From RFSX01 sp964591455 (GTDB lineage: Bacteria > Bacteroidota > Bacteroidia > Chitinophagales > Saprospiraceae): a DNA stretch of 64,000 bases. Location: positions 27,795 to 91,794 of the forward strand of contig CAZQDZ010000015.1 of the NCBI GenBank assembly GCA_964591455.1, in the 5' to 3' direction. This document shows, in pieces, positions 55,993 through 64,000 of the stretch (the stretch's first letter is position 1; each line of letters starts with the position of its first letter). The notes under the pieces are model-generated. The model was not told the DNA's origin. It worked only from the letters and a program-made list of their open reading frames with translations, and searched no databases. The translations under genes and the position numbers were made by a program.

Positions 55993-56049
55993 TGACAAGG
56001 AGATATGAGTTATCTTTTTACTGAAGGGACTCAATCAAAAACATAGTGA

Positions 56050-57057
56050 TTAGAACCCTAACCGTGCCTCTGCTGTCACATCCTGCCCGCAGGTGATTCC
56101 TTTCAGGTATTTATAATAACCAGCTATGCCTATCATAGCGGCATTGTCTCGGCAATACTCGAAGGCAGGTATGTACGTTTCCCAGTCCAGTTCCTTTCCT
56201 CTGGCAGCCAACGCAACCCTTAATCCTGAGTTTGCGGATACACCACCTGCAATGGCAATTCTATTTATGTCCGTTTGTTTTGCAGCTAACTCCAGCTTGT
56301 GCATGAGCATGTCGATGATAGTGGATTGGATGGAAGCACAGATGTTAGCTAATTCTCTCTTGATGAAGGTGTCATCTTCCTTCATTTGATCCCTAAGAAA
56401 ATAAAGAATGGAGGTCTTCAATCCTGAAAAACTAAAATCTAATCCACCAACCTTACTCCTTGTAAATGGGTAGATTGCCTTTCCCTCTTTAGCATGCTTA
56501 TCCACCAATGGTCCCCCTGGATAGGGTAGCCCCAGCATTTTACCAGCTTTGTCAAAAGCTTCACCAGCTGCATCATCCATTGTCTGCCCCAGAATCTCCA
56601 TTTTGAGATAATTGTGGACAAGGACTATTTGTGTATGTCCTCCAGATACGGTAAGGCATAGAAAAGGGAAGATAGGATGTGGGATTTCTGCAAAGTGGGC
56701 GAGGACATGAGCATGCATATGATGGACCTCGATGAGCGGTATGCCTAGGCTCAGGGCCATGGACTTCGCAAAGGTTACCCCTACGATTAAGCTTCCAAGT
56801 AGGCCTGGGCCTCTTGTGAAGGCGATACCTGACAGCATATTCTTCTTTACGGCGGCTTGGGACAGGGCAGCAGATACGACTGGGACTATATGCTGCTGAT
56901 GCTCTCTAGAGGCTAACTCGGGCACCACGCCTCCATATTCAGCATGGGCTTTCTGGACAGAGACGACGTTACTCAGCACGACGCCATTATGTATGACGGC
57001 GGCTGACGTGTCATCACAAGAAGATTCTATGGCCAATAAATATACTTCGGAACTCAC
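56050..57057 (-). CDS. tsaD: tRNA threonylcarbamoyladenosine transferase TsaD
   Basis: 335 residues, the usual length. It transfers the threonylcarbamoyl group in t6A37 synthesis. The N-terminal LAIESSCDDTSAAV, the metal-binding HHMHAH motif, GPGLLGSLIVG and the C-terminal IAGGVSANSGLR and RDNAAMIGIAGYYKY are all intact. The start is GTG at 57057; no in-frame ATG gives a complete ATPase fold. Partner genes tsaB/tsaC/tsaE are not here. It is divergent from the pseudopilin-like gene. Confidence 0.96.
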   Translation of the reverse strand: MSSEVYLLAIESSCDDTSAAVIHNGVVLSNVVSVQKAHAEYGGVVPELASREHQQHIVPVVSAALSQAAVKKNMLSGIAFTRGPGLLGSLIVGVTFAKSMALSLGIPLIEVHHMHAHVLAHFAEIPHPIFPFLCLTVSGGHTQIVLVHNYLKMEILGQTMDDAAGEAFDKAGKMLGLPYPGGPLVDKHAKEGKAIYPFTRSKVGGLDFSFSGLKTSILYFLRDQMKEDDTFIKRELANICASIQSTIIDMLMHKLELAAKQTDINRIAIAGGVSANSGLRVALAARGKELDWETYIPAFEYCRDNAAMIGIAGYYKYLKGITCGQDVTAEARLGF

Positions 57058-57290
57058 TTTTATATTGATATCAGGCTTAAACTGTAAAAATAGCAGATGT
57101 ACACACCAAAAGTACTTTGGGTACTCATCTTATTGGAGTATTGCTTTGTCTCAAGAGATTAGATTGTATTATATGGACTAATCCCAATTTTGACGGGCTG
57201 ACTTCTCCATTTTATTAAGAAAATTTGTTTACTTCACATTTGGTCTAGTAATGACCTCATTTATACTAAAACCATACAGAAGAAAAGGAC

Positions 57291-57878
57291 ATGAAGAATA
57301 TAATAAGCATCTTAATGGTCTTAATCGCAGGACTACTTATATATGCGCTTTATGAGAACATCAAAGAGCCGATAGCTTTTCAAGCTGAAAAGTCTTACAG
57401 AAAGGGTGCAGTTGTGAAAAAATTGACAGATATCAGGTCTGCGCAGGAAGTATACAGGCTAGTTACGGGAAAGTTTGCTTCTGACTTTGATACCCTAAAC
57501 CAAGTACTAAGGACAGATAGTATCAAAATTGTAACCATTTTCGGTGACAAAGATGATCGAAATAGCACAGAAGAATTTAGAGAGGTCATTACTTACAAAA
57601 GTGCCTTGGACTCTTTGATGTCAAGGACACCTATGAATCTAGATTCATTGAGATTTGTGCCCTTTACAGATGGGGAGCAATTCTCAATAACTGCAGATAC
57701 AATGACTTACCAATCTACCTTAGTTAATATCGTTGAAGTCGGTACAAGATGGAAGACTTTTATGGGTAGGTACGGGACGAATGAGTACTCTAAGTATGAC
57801 AATTCTTATGACCCTAACAGAATGATTAAGTTTGGAGATATGAATGCCCCTAACTTAGCTGGAAATTGGGAAAGATAG
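57291..57878 (+). CDS. Single-pass membrane protein upstream of DUF3822 (hypothetical)
   Basis: 195 residues. One N-terminal membrane segment (ISILMVLIAGLLIYALY) with a short cytoplasmic start, then a region (KKLTDIRSAQEVYRLVTGKFASDFDTL) resembling the helix after the membrane segment in pseudopilin-like proteins. The rest is mixed beta. There is no prepilin peptidase site in the usual form. This gene commonly precedes DUF3822 and rsmD in Bacteroidota, but I do not know its function. It overlaps the next gene by 13 bases. Confidence 0.75.
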   Translation: MKNIISILMVLIAGLLIYALYENIKEPIAFQAEKSYRKGAVVKKLTDIRSAQEVYRLVTGKFASDFDTLNQVLRTDSIKIVTIFGDKDDRNSTEEFREVITYKSALDSLMSRTPMNLDSLRFVPFTDGEQFSITADTMTYQSTLVNIVEVGTRWKTFMGRYGTNEYSKYDNSYDPNRMIKFGDMNAPNLAGNWER

Positions 57879-58657
57879 CCTTAGCATACGACCATATTTC
57901 CAAAAAAGAAAAAATCCAGGAACTGTCTGCCGTATTGTATGCAGACAGTTTTTTTTATGGATTATGGGATGAGAATGCTGTTCTGAGAAAGACAGGTTAT
58001 CATCCTATGGAAAGTTTGGATGGAGTTTTGAAATTAATATCCTACTACCACCAATCACTTACCTCTATAAATGTTGTCTCTACTTTAAAGCCTTATGTTC
58101 ATTTGCTGAGCAAACACAAAGACAACAACTACTTTAATATTTATTTTGATGGTATCTATGATTTGGATCTGCTTGATCAAGTAAGGCCCATCTCTGATAG
58201 TTTCACTCATGAGAAAAAGGTAACCCTTCATTACTTGCCTGAAAAAGTCACAAAGCTTATAGATAAGTATAAGATGGATTCAAAATTTGCTCATCTGTCT
58301 ACAGCACTAGCGAATTATATGCACAGGACGAATACAGATTTTATTTGCTATAAGTCAGATAGAACAATTCACTTCTCTGTAAGAAAGGATGGGTTTGCCT
58401 ATTACAATCAATACGATTGTTATTACAGTCAAGATTATATTTATTTTTTAATGTTGATCAGACAGGCATTTTTCAAGAGTTCGGTGAAAGTACATATCTG
58501 CGGAGAGATAAAAAATGGAGATAATATTCTTAAGAGTATAAAAAAATATTTCAGCGACATCACTATCATAGATGCAGCTGTTCTTTTGCCGAAAGCTGTA
58601 GCTGATAATCCATCTACTTTCTTTGATCTTTATCTCTGTCGGACATGCGTATCATAG
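57866..58657 (+). CDS. DUF3822 family protein
   Basis: 263 residues. The start is TTG at 57866 (no ATG in the right place), overlapping the upstream gene by 13 bases. The sequence pattern (ELSAVLYADSFFYGLWDENAVL, LPKAVADN) and the position directly before rsmD match DUF3822, a Bacteroidota-specific family of actin-like fold without assigned function. No signal or membrane segment. Confidence 0.82.
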   Translation: MGKIALAYDHISKKEKIQELSAVLYADSFFYGLWDENAVLRKTGYHPMESLDGVLKLISYYHQSLTSINVVSTLKPYVHLLSKHKDNNYFNIYFDGIYDLDLLDQVRPISDSFTHEKKVTLHYLPEKVTKLIDKYKMDSKFAHLSTALANYMHRTNTDFICYKSDRTIHFSVRKDGFAYYNQYDCYYSQDYIYFLMLIRQAFFKSSVKVHICGEIKNGDNILKSIKKYFSDITIIDAAVLLPKAVADNPSTFFDLYLCRTCVS

Positions 58658-59187
58658 GAGGAAGATTCAAAGGACACAGATTTAATCCTCCTGCAAAAAA
58701 ATGGCCGACTAGACCTACTACTGATATTTCCAAAGAAGGCCTCTATAATATACTATCTAATAAAATTGACTTTTCTGATATCAAATTCCTAGACCTTTTT
58801 GGAGGTACTGGAAGTCATTGTTATGAATGCATTTCCAGGGGTTGTGAGGATGCTACCTACGTAGATAAGTTTCCCGGCTGCGTGAAGTTCGCCCATGAGA
58901 TGGCTAAAAAATTAGACATCGAGGCATATATGCAGATATACAGAATGAATGTATTCTCATATATAAAAAAGTGTGACCAGCAGTACGATTATATCTTTGC
59001 AGGCCCACCTTATCCTTTAAAGAACATTCCTGAGATACCAGATCTGATTTTAAAGCAAAACATGTTGAGTGAGGAAGGATTTCTTGTACTAGAGCACAAT
59101 CCTAATGTTAACTTATCTGATCACCCTGCCTTATTGGATAAGCGAAATTACGGACAGACAATATTTAGTTTTTTTGGAAGGGGTTAA
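58645..59187 (+). CDS. rsmD: 16S rRNA (guanine-966-N2)-methyltransferase RsmD-like
   Basis: 180 residues, usual length. The N-terminus MRIIGGRFKGHRFNPP and the 'RPTTDISKEGLYNIL' segment are diagnostic of RsmD. The SAM motif is FLDLFGGTGSHCYECISRGC (family usually LFAGTGSVSLEALSRG). The catalytic motif IV, normally DPPY/NPPY, reads AGPPY with Gly120 in place of Asp. This is a single-base difference (GGC for GAC). Activity is therefore uncertain. It overlaps DUF3822 by 13 bases and the convergent transporter gene by 4 bases. Confidence 0.93.
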   Translation: MRIIGGRFKGHRFNPPAKKWPTRPTTDISKEGLYNILSNKIDFSDIKFLDLFGGTGSHCYECISRGCEDATYVDKFPGCVKFAHEMAKKLDIEAYMQIYRMNVFSYIKKCDQQYDYIFAGPPYPLKNIPEIPDLILKQNMLSEEGFLVLEHNPNVNLSDHPALLDKRNYGQTIFSFFGRG

Positions 59188-60455
59188 AACAACCTTACAT
59201 ACAAAAAGAACAAGGCAAACCCTGACAAGAATATAATTCCTGCATAACTCAATACGATCATCCATCTTGGTGGCACAGCTTCCTTGCCCACATATTTTTC
59301 AGACACTAATTTGAGATTAGCGACTGCTACTATAGGGGCTATCAAAAATGATATCGTCATGGCTATATCTATAAGAAGCTTAAAATGTTCGAGGAATAAG
59401 GCAATCAATAAGAAAGCCCCTATCGCTAATACAATGAGAGATATGTTGTAAGCTTCAGAATTGTCTAAGGCTGTCTTAGAATCTTCCTCATTCAAAAAGG
59501 CCAATTCTATTGTTCTTTCTAGTGCTCTGGCATATCCATCAAACACCGCTATACTCGTTCCAAACATAATAGAGAATGCAGAAGCAGAGATGATAAGAAA
59601 GCTCCAGTCACCAATCGTATCCGTATACAGTGTCACTACCTCACTTGCAAAATCTGCGTTACCGTTTGGCATCGTGATACCAGTACCATGGATGAGATAG
59701 GCGCCAAGCGTCAGAAAGCAAATGGACAAACCTGCTGCAACTAGATATCCAAAGTTAAATTCTGATGTTGTTTCTTTTAGCGTAGGATGGTAACCAGTGG
59801 TTTTAATCTTTTCCAAGGTCCAAAGGCTATTCCAAGTGGCCATATCCACTGCGGTAGGCATCCAACCCATGAGTGCTATGATAAACAGGATCCCAGACTC
59901 AGAATAGGGGTTTGAAGGCGTAAAATCTGGAAGCTTTGTTGCTGGTCCATTCATCAGTGTGAGCACAAATGCGAGTAGGGTAGAGATTAGCAAAACAACA
60001 CCAATGACTTTGATCAGATTGTCTAGGAAGGCATACTTGCCTAATAGTAGAATGCCCGTACACACAACAAAGAGTAACACAGTTGGAAATAATTTAAAAT
60101 CAGGAAGGATGCTAGAAAGTCCTAGGAGATTATCCAAGAATCCCACTGTTACAATTCCTACGGCACCCATCACAAAGAACATAGATCCGACTGTGATTAT
60201 TAGATATATCCATAGAGGCACTTTGCCCAATCTATTGTATCCATCTATGAGACTTTCTCCCGTAGCATTAGCATATCTACCAGCATACTCGAAGAAAGGA
60301 TACTTGAAAACATTGGCCGCAATAATTATCCATATAAGAGCAAAACCATAATTGGCCCCAGCTCTTGTACTCTGCACCAAATGCGAAACTCCTATCGCCA
60401 TACTGGCGAAGATGAGTCCTGGTCCTAAGACTTTCGAGATTTTATTCCAGTTCAT
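59184..60455 (-). CDS. Nramp-related membrane transporter lacking the DPGN motif
   Basis: 423 residues with eleven or so membrane helices. The overall alignment (KVLGPGLIFASMAIGVSHLVQSTRAGANYGFALIW at the start) is Nramp/MntH-like. The first-helix metal motif DPGN is replaced by IGVS at about residues 21-24, and the sixth-helix MPH motif by GWMPTAVDM at about 195-203. Classic Nramp proteins use both for Mn2+/Fe2+ coordination, so the cargo is probably different. Nramp-related Mg2+ transporters and others are known with altered sites. Divergent from the ABC operon; its stop overlaps rsmD. Confidence 0.85.
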   Translation of the reverse strand: MNWNKISKVLGPGLIFASMAIGVSHLVQSTRAGANYGFALIWIIIAANVFKYPFFEYAGRYANATGESLIDGYNRLGKVPLWIYLIITVGSMFFVMGAVGIVTVGFLDNLLGLSSILPDFKLFPTVLLFVVCTGILLLGKYAFLDNLIKVIGVVLLISTLLAFVLTLMNGPATKLPDFTPSNPYSESGILFIIALMGWMPTAVDMATWNSLWTLEKIKTTGYHPTLKETTSEFNFGYLVAAGLSICFLTLGAYLIHGTGITMPNGNADFASEVVTLYTDTIGDWSFLIISASAFSIMFGTSIAVFDGYARALERTIELAFLNEEDSKTALDNSEAYNISLIVLAIGAFLLIALFLEHFKLLIDIAMTISFLIAPIVAVANLKLVSEKYVGKEAVPPRWMIVLSYAGIIFLSGFALFFLYVRLF

Positions 60456-60587
60456 GGAACTGCGGTTATTGTATACATCCTTGCTAAGATAGCTATTTAG
60501 GACACTTCTTTTGCTGTTATTGAAGCAGAGGAAGCCCCTTATAGTTTTAGAAAATTCAATTTTTGAGAAGGCTCATTCAGGAATTTC

Positions 60588-60618
60588 TTTGAATTATAAA
60601 ATAAATACTATAGTTTTG
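60588..60618 (+). promoter_or_regulatory. Bacteroidota promoter of the ABC-GntR operon
   Basis: TTTG (60588-60591), exactly 19 bases, then TAGTTTTG (60611-60618). This is a full match to the Bacteroidota -33/-7 consensus, 32 bases before the ATG of the ATP-binding gene. Confidence 0.75.
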
Positions 60619-60640
60619 GTGTACTAATATACTAATACAC
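60619..60640 (+). promoter_or_regulatory. Candidate GntR operator
   Basis: A 22-bp imperfect palindrome with perfect GTGTA/TACAC ends, containing two adjacent copies of TACTAATA. It directly abuts the -7 box and covers the expected transcription start. It is well placed for repression by the GntR protein encoded by the third gene of the operon. Confidence 0.55.
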
Positions 60641-60649
60641 TCTAATGAC

Positions 60650-61483
60650 ATGATTGATATTGATAACATTTCATTCCAGTATTCTAAAAAGAAAAAGCTG
60701 TTTCATGGCTTGACACAGAAATTCGAACCAGGCAAAATATATGGACTGTTAGGAAAGAATGGTACTGGTAAGAGTACGTTACTGAAACTGATTAATGGAC
60801 TTATTTTCCCCAAAGAAGGAGAGATTAGGGTAGACCAATTTGTTTCGAGAAATCGGCATCCTGAAATGTTAGAGAAGATATTTTTCCTTTCCGAGAATTA
60901 TCAATTGCCGGCTATCTCTATGAGCCAATTTATTAAAGCGTATTCACCTTTCTACAAGGATTATAGTCAAGACCAGTTTAATAATTATATACAGACATTT
61001 GAAGTGCCTAAAGACAGTCGATTGGATAAGTTGTCTATGGGACAGAAGAAGAAATTTATCATCTCCTTCGGCATAGCGACTAATGCAAAATATCTTCTGA
61101 TGGACGAGCCAACAAATGGTCTGGATATCCCTTCCAAGAGTCAGTTTAGAAAAGTTATTGCTTCAGGAATGAGAGAAGATCAGATCATGGTGATATCCAC
61201 ACATCAAGTCAGGGACCTGGGCAATATGATAGAATCTGTCATTGTAATAGATGATGGCCAGATTATTTTGTCTCAAGATATTTTTGATATCGGAAACAAA
61301 TTAGTTTTCCAAAAGTCTCTCCATGAAAAGAATGATGAGTCGGCCTTGTATTCAGAATTTTTGGGTGGTGCCTACATCCATATATATCCAAATCACAACA
61401 ATGAACCTAGCGATGTAGAATTAGAAATTCTCTTCAATGCAATTATTAGCGATAAGGATTTAATCACTCAAAACCTAAGTTAA
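60650..61483 (+). CDS. ABC transporter ATP-binding protein
   Basis: 277 residues. Walker A GLLGKNGTGKSTLL, signature LSMGQKKKF, Walker B KYLLMDEPTNGLD and the switch His (ISTHQVRDL) are all present. The C-terminal ~65 residues are an extra domain. It works with the permease encoded by the next gene (1-base overlap TAATG). With the GntR gene this resembles YtrA-type antibiotic-stress ABC loci. Substrate unknown. Confidence 0.94.
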   Translation: MIDIDNISFQYSKKKKLFHGLTQKFEPGKIYGLLGKNGTGKSTLLKLINGLIFPKEGEIRVDQFVSRNRHPEMLEKIFFLSENYQLPAISMSQFIKAYSPFYKDYSQDQFNNYIQTFEVPKDSRLDKLSMGQKKKFIISFGIATNAKYLLMDEPTNGLDIPSKSQFRKVIASGMREDQIMVISTHQVRDLGNMIESVIVIDDGQIILSQDIFDIGNKLVFQKSLHEKNDESALYSEFLGGAYIHIYPNHNNEPSDVELEILFNAIISDKDLITQNLS

Positions 61484-62268
61484 TGTCAATGTTTAATGTA
61501 CAACGATTTTTTAGTTTGATAAAGAGGGATTGGATTTTGCATAAAAAGCAATTCTTTACTATCGCTATCATTTTAATGGCTTATTGTATTTTTCTAATGT
61601 TGATGGGAAAAGATTCGCAAGCTGCAACGCTTCTAGATTTTAATGAACACGTCATTTTCTTGCCTGAGATTATCTTACTTAATATGTTAGGCTTGATAGG
61701 ATGTTTTGTAACCTTACTCATCTTCAAAGAATTAAGGAAACCAGAAGATAGACTCAATTTTTTACAACTTCCTGCAAGTCATTTTGAGAAGTTTCTTTCT
61801 AAATGGATTTACTCTTTTCCTGGATTCTGGATATTAACAGGATTAGTGTTTTTCCTTACGTATAAAATATTTGGTAGTCTGATGGAAAGCTATACGGATA
61901 CAATCTATACATCATTGTCTTATATAAATTTCTCTCGCATTAAGGTCGCCTTTATGATCTACGCGGTTGTTCATTCAGCGCTGTTTATCTTAGGAATTAT
62001 CTTTAATCGATTTGTTATTCCTAAGTCCATAATGACTATTCTAATCATTTTCTTTATTACCATAGGAATCGGAATCTTGATTATCAGACTGGTCATGTTT
62101 GATTATTTCAATGGATGGTTTTTGCGTGGTGGTAATTTCAATGTTAATGTTTCTTTTCAGGATAATGCTAAGTGGTTTTTTACTCACAGTCATTACATAG
62201 CCTTATGCTTATTAGCACCGTTCTTTTGGGTCGTCAGTTATTTAAAAATTACAGAGAAGGAGTTGTAG
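61483..62268 (+). CDS. ABC-type transporter permease
   Basis: 261 residues with six membrane helices in an ABC-2-like layout. No recognised substrate motif. It follows the ATPase gene with a 1-base overlap and directly abuts the GntR gene, so the three are one transcript. Confidence 0.88.
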   Translation: MSMFNVQRFFSLIKRDWILHKKQFFTIAIILMAYCIFLMLMGKDSQAATLLDFNEHVIFLPEIILLNMLGLIGCFVTLLIFKELRKPEDRLNFLQLPASHFEKFLSKWIYSFPGFWILTGLVFFLTYKIFGSLMESYTDTIYTSLSYINFSRIKVAFMIYAVVHSALFILGIIFNRFVIPKSIMTILIIFFITIGIGILIIRLVMFDYFNGWFLRGGNFNVNVSFQDNAKWFFTHSHYIALCLLAPFFWVVSYLKITEKEL

Positions 62269-62631
62269 ATGGATTACAAAAAGAATCAAGCGATTTACCT
62301 TCAGATAGGGGAAATCATATGCGAATACATTCTGACGGGCAGTTGGCCTGTGACAGAGAAAATATCATCGGTAAGAGAATTTGCCGCTATGATGGAAGTT
62401 AACCCAAATACAGTTATGAGAACCTATACCTACTTACAAGATAAAGGCATCATTTATAATAAAAGAGGCATTGGGTTTTTTGTCTCCGAAGATGCTGTAA
62501 AACTTATAGCAGAGAGAGAAAGAAAAATATTTCTAGAACAAGAATTACCGCAATTATTCAAACGTATGCACATGCTTGATATAAGTATCAAGGATTTAGA
62601 AAAGCACCACTCAAATTTCAAAAAGAAATAA
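62269..62631 (+). CDS. GntR-family (YtrA-type) transcriptional regulator
   Basis: 120 residues. A winged-helix DNA-binding domain (IYLQIGEIICEYILTGSWPVTEKISSVREFAAMMEVNPNTVMRTY, then LQDKGIIYNKRGIGFFV) and a short C-terminal helix, the YtrA layout without a ligand domain. It is encoded after the transporter genes rather than before them. It probably represses its own operon at the 60619-60640 palindrome. Start ATG directly follows the permease stop. Confidence 0.93.
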   Translation: MDYKKNQAIYLQIGEIICEYILTGSWPVTEKISSVREFAAMMEVNPNTVMRTYTYLQDKGIIYNKRGIGFFVSEDAVKLIAERERKIFLEQELPQLFKRMHMLDISIKDLEKHHSNFKKK

Positions 62632-62638
62632 TACCACT

Positions 62639-63400
62639 ATGAAAATGTCAAATAAACTGCTCCTCGGCTTTTATGCCCTTGTCATTTTAAGCTTCACCTC
62701 ATTTGTTGTTCTAGCTAAATCATCATTGATAGAAGTAGAGAAATTAGTAGGCTCTGGTGTTATCCATGAGATAGACCTTGGTGAAATGAATACCAATGAA
62801 CTAAAATTTAGCGACTTTGCAATTGAGTATATCCTTGATCCTAATAGTACTCGTGTTATAGCTAAATTAGATACGGTACTACTCTCTAAGCTAAATAACC
62901 CCATTGATTTAGAGCAGATACAGCTAGATAGAATATTGGATGGGCGATATAGTATGACAAACATGGAAACACAGAAGGTGATTGTAGGGACAAAGGCCTA
63001 TGATGAGTTAACGATAAGTATGTCTAACTTTTCTAAGGTATCAGCTATAGATACCCTTCATCTGAAGTCATTAACTATAGCCATGAGCGGCAGTACTGTT
63101 CTGGATCTAAAGTTAGATTGTAATTACTTGATAATTAGTGCTAGTAACTTCAGTGAAATGAACTTGGAGGGTGACGTAAATTCTGTAGTCATGAACGCAT
63201 CAGGAAGTGCTGAAGTACAAGCAGGAAATTTACAATCTAAACAATGGCAGTTTAATATGAGCAATTTCGCGAAAGCAACAATTAATGCTGAAGATGCAGC
63301 GCAAGGAAATTGTAGCAATAGCAGTACTTTAAAACTAGTCAGAAAGCCTACTAATCAAAATATTAATACTTCTCAGTTTGCTAATGTCTATGTGGAGTGA
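62639..63400 (+). CDS. GIN/DUF2807 auto-transporter adhesin-head-like protein
   Basis: 253 residues with an N-terminal hydrophobic signal (LLLGFYALVILSFTSFVVLA). The C-terminal ~130 residues form a beta-helix-like repeat with recurring 'L.I..S..S...' rungs (ELTISMSNFSKVSAIDTL, SLTIAMSGSTVLDL, YLIISASNFSEMNL, VVMNASGSAEVQA), the GIN-domain (DUF2807) pattern. It is probably a periplasmic or envelope protein. Its location as the last gene of the ABC-GntR operon, 7 bases after the regulator gene, suggests an envelope-stress role. Confidence 0.85.
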   Translation: MKMSNKLLLGFYALVILSFTSFVVLAKSSLIEVEKLVGSGVIHEIDLGEMNTNELKFSDFAIEYILDPNSTRVIAKLDTVLLSKLNNPIDLEQIQLDRILDGRYSMTNMETQKVIVGTKAYDELTISMSNFSKVSAIDTLHLKSLTIAMSGSTVLDLKLDCNYLIISASNFSEMNLEGDVNSVVMNASGSAEVQAGNLQSKQWQFNMSNFAKATINAEDAAQGNCSNSSTLKLVRKPTNQNINTSQFANVYVE

Positions 63401-63413
63401 TTACCTCCTCATT

Positions 63414-63985
63414 TCCCATATCGAGCGACGGCAGGAGTCGAGATATCTTATTCTAATGGAAAGGGTACCCAAGTACTCCACATTGACTAAGCCATCCATT
63501 TCGCACATGACCTCTACTTGTTATCACTGCATCACTACTCCGATAGAATAAGATATCTCAATTCCACTGCGTCCCATTCGACATGGAAAAAGGGGGGAGT
63601 GAATTAGCACTGTGAAAATGACATGGATATCAACCTTCATTTTCCATATCGAGCGACGGCAGGAGTCGAGATATCTTATTCCAATGGAAAGCAATAGCCA
63701 TGTACTCCACACTGACTAAGCAATCCATATTGCCTAAGATATCTACTGTTATCATGGCATCACTACTCCGATAGAATAAGATATCTTAATTCCACTGCGT
63801 TTCATTCGATATGGAAAAAGGGGGGAGTGAATAAGCACTGTGAACATGACATAATTATCATCCTTCATTTTGCATATCGAGCGACGGCAGGAGTCGAGAT
63901 ATCTTATTCTAATGAAATGGGTAGCCAAGTACTCCACACTGACTAAGCAATCTATATCGCATAAGACCTCTACTTGTCATCACAG
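63414..63985. repeat. 228-bp tandem repeat array with inverted arms (2.5 copies)
   Basis: A motif starting at 63421 recurs at 63649 and 63877, an exact period of 228 bases. Copies are strongly similar throughout, with scattered substitutions. Each full copy has a left arm (first copy about 63414-63453) and a right arm (about 63546-63588; second copy 63774-63817) that align in reverse complement over about 40 bases around GAATAAGATATCTC. The third copy keeps the left arm and middle but departs from the pattern near 63985, before its right arm. Short open frames in it are not genes. This looks like a dispersed intergenic repeat of the type common in Bacteroidota, amplified in tandem. Confidence 0.85.
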
Positions 63986-64000
63986 CTCTCTAATGTGATA

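Noticed and set aside
63524..63937. Two similar small minus-strand open frames
   Set aside because: They arise only because the 228-bp repeat is duplicated. They have no ribosome-binding context or conserved protein features.
63414..63985. CRISPR-like array from regularly recurring sequence
   Set aside because: The repeat unit is 228 bases, the copies are alike throughout rather than short repeats with unique spacers, and no cas gene is present.

Overview
The window comes from a member of the Bacteroidota, most likely a Saprospiria-type (Lewinella-like) bacterium. The evidence is several giant secreted proteins ending in the type IX secretion 'gliding motility' C-terminal domain (DRWG...EQGVYVY...R), Bacteroidota-style promoter boxes (TTTG / TANNTTTG), the long Bacteroidota form of NusB, DUF3822 next to RsmD, and a moderately low GC content. 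No rRNA, tRNA or CRISPR was seen.

Region 1-17.4 kb is an array of four same-strand genes for type B T9SS substrates: one cut by the window edge, then proteins of 1023, 1688 and 2717 residues. They are built from cysteine-rich repeat modules and end in homologous sorting domains. Hairpin terminators follow two of them. No PorP/SprF-like partner lies in the window.

Region 17.5-30 kb holds cytidylate kinase, a soluble multi-PAS histidine kinase convergent with a REC-HTH response regulator, and a fatty-acid desaturase closely resembling eukaryotic dihydroceramide delta-4 desaturases. A minus-strand operon follows: a secreted protein, miaE broken by a single-base frameshift, and a TPMT-like methyltransferase. 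Then come a prolyl oligopeptidase, the diadenylate cyclase CdaA and a membrane-anchored AraC regulator.

Region 30-43 kb is mostly housekeeping: M20 peptidase, FKBP isomerase and TrmD on plus; pyrE, an M42 aminopeptidase and a UbiA-like protein (apparently lacking an ATG/GTG/TTG start at its true N-terminus) as a minus operon; then NUDIX, NusB, a secreted OmpA-like protein, and the tight cluster guaA, PBP1-like lipoprotein, trmH, mmcQ/yjbR and FAD oxidoreductase.

Region 43-60.5 kb holds a 1993-residue alpha-2-macroglobulin-like protein without a thioester, MenA, a family 2 glycosyltransferase, a DUF697-SHOCT protein, a decayed IS1595-family transposase, a zinc metalloprotease, TsaD, a pseudopilin-like protein, DUF3822, RsmD with an altered catalytic motif, and an Nramp-related transporter without the DPGN motif.

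Region 60.5-64 kb holds an ABC transporter / GntR / GIN-domain operon with a clear promoter and a candidate operator. The window ends in 2.5 copies of a 228-bp tandem repeat, each full copy carrying two homologous arms in inverted orientation.

No single cassette stands out as a wholly new system. The strongest leads are the eukaryote-like sphingolipid desaturase, the sorting-domain protein array, the non-canonical start of the UbiA-like gene, and the terminal repeat array.
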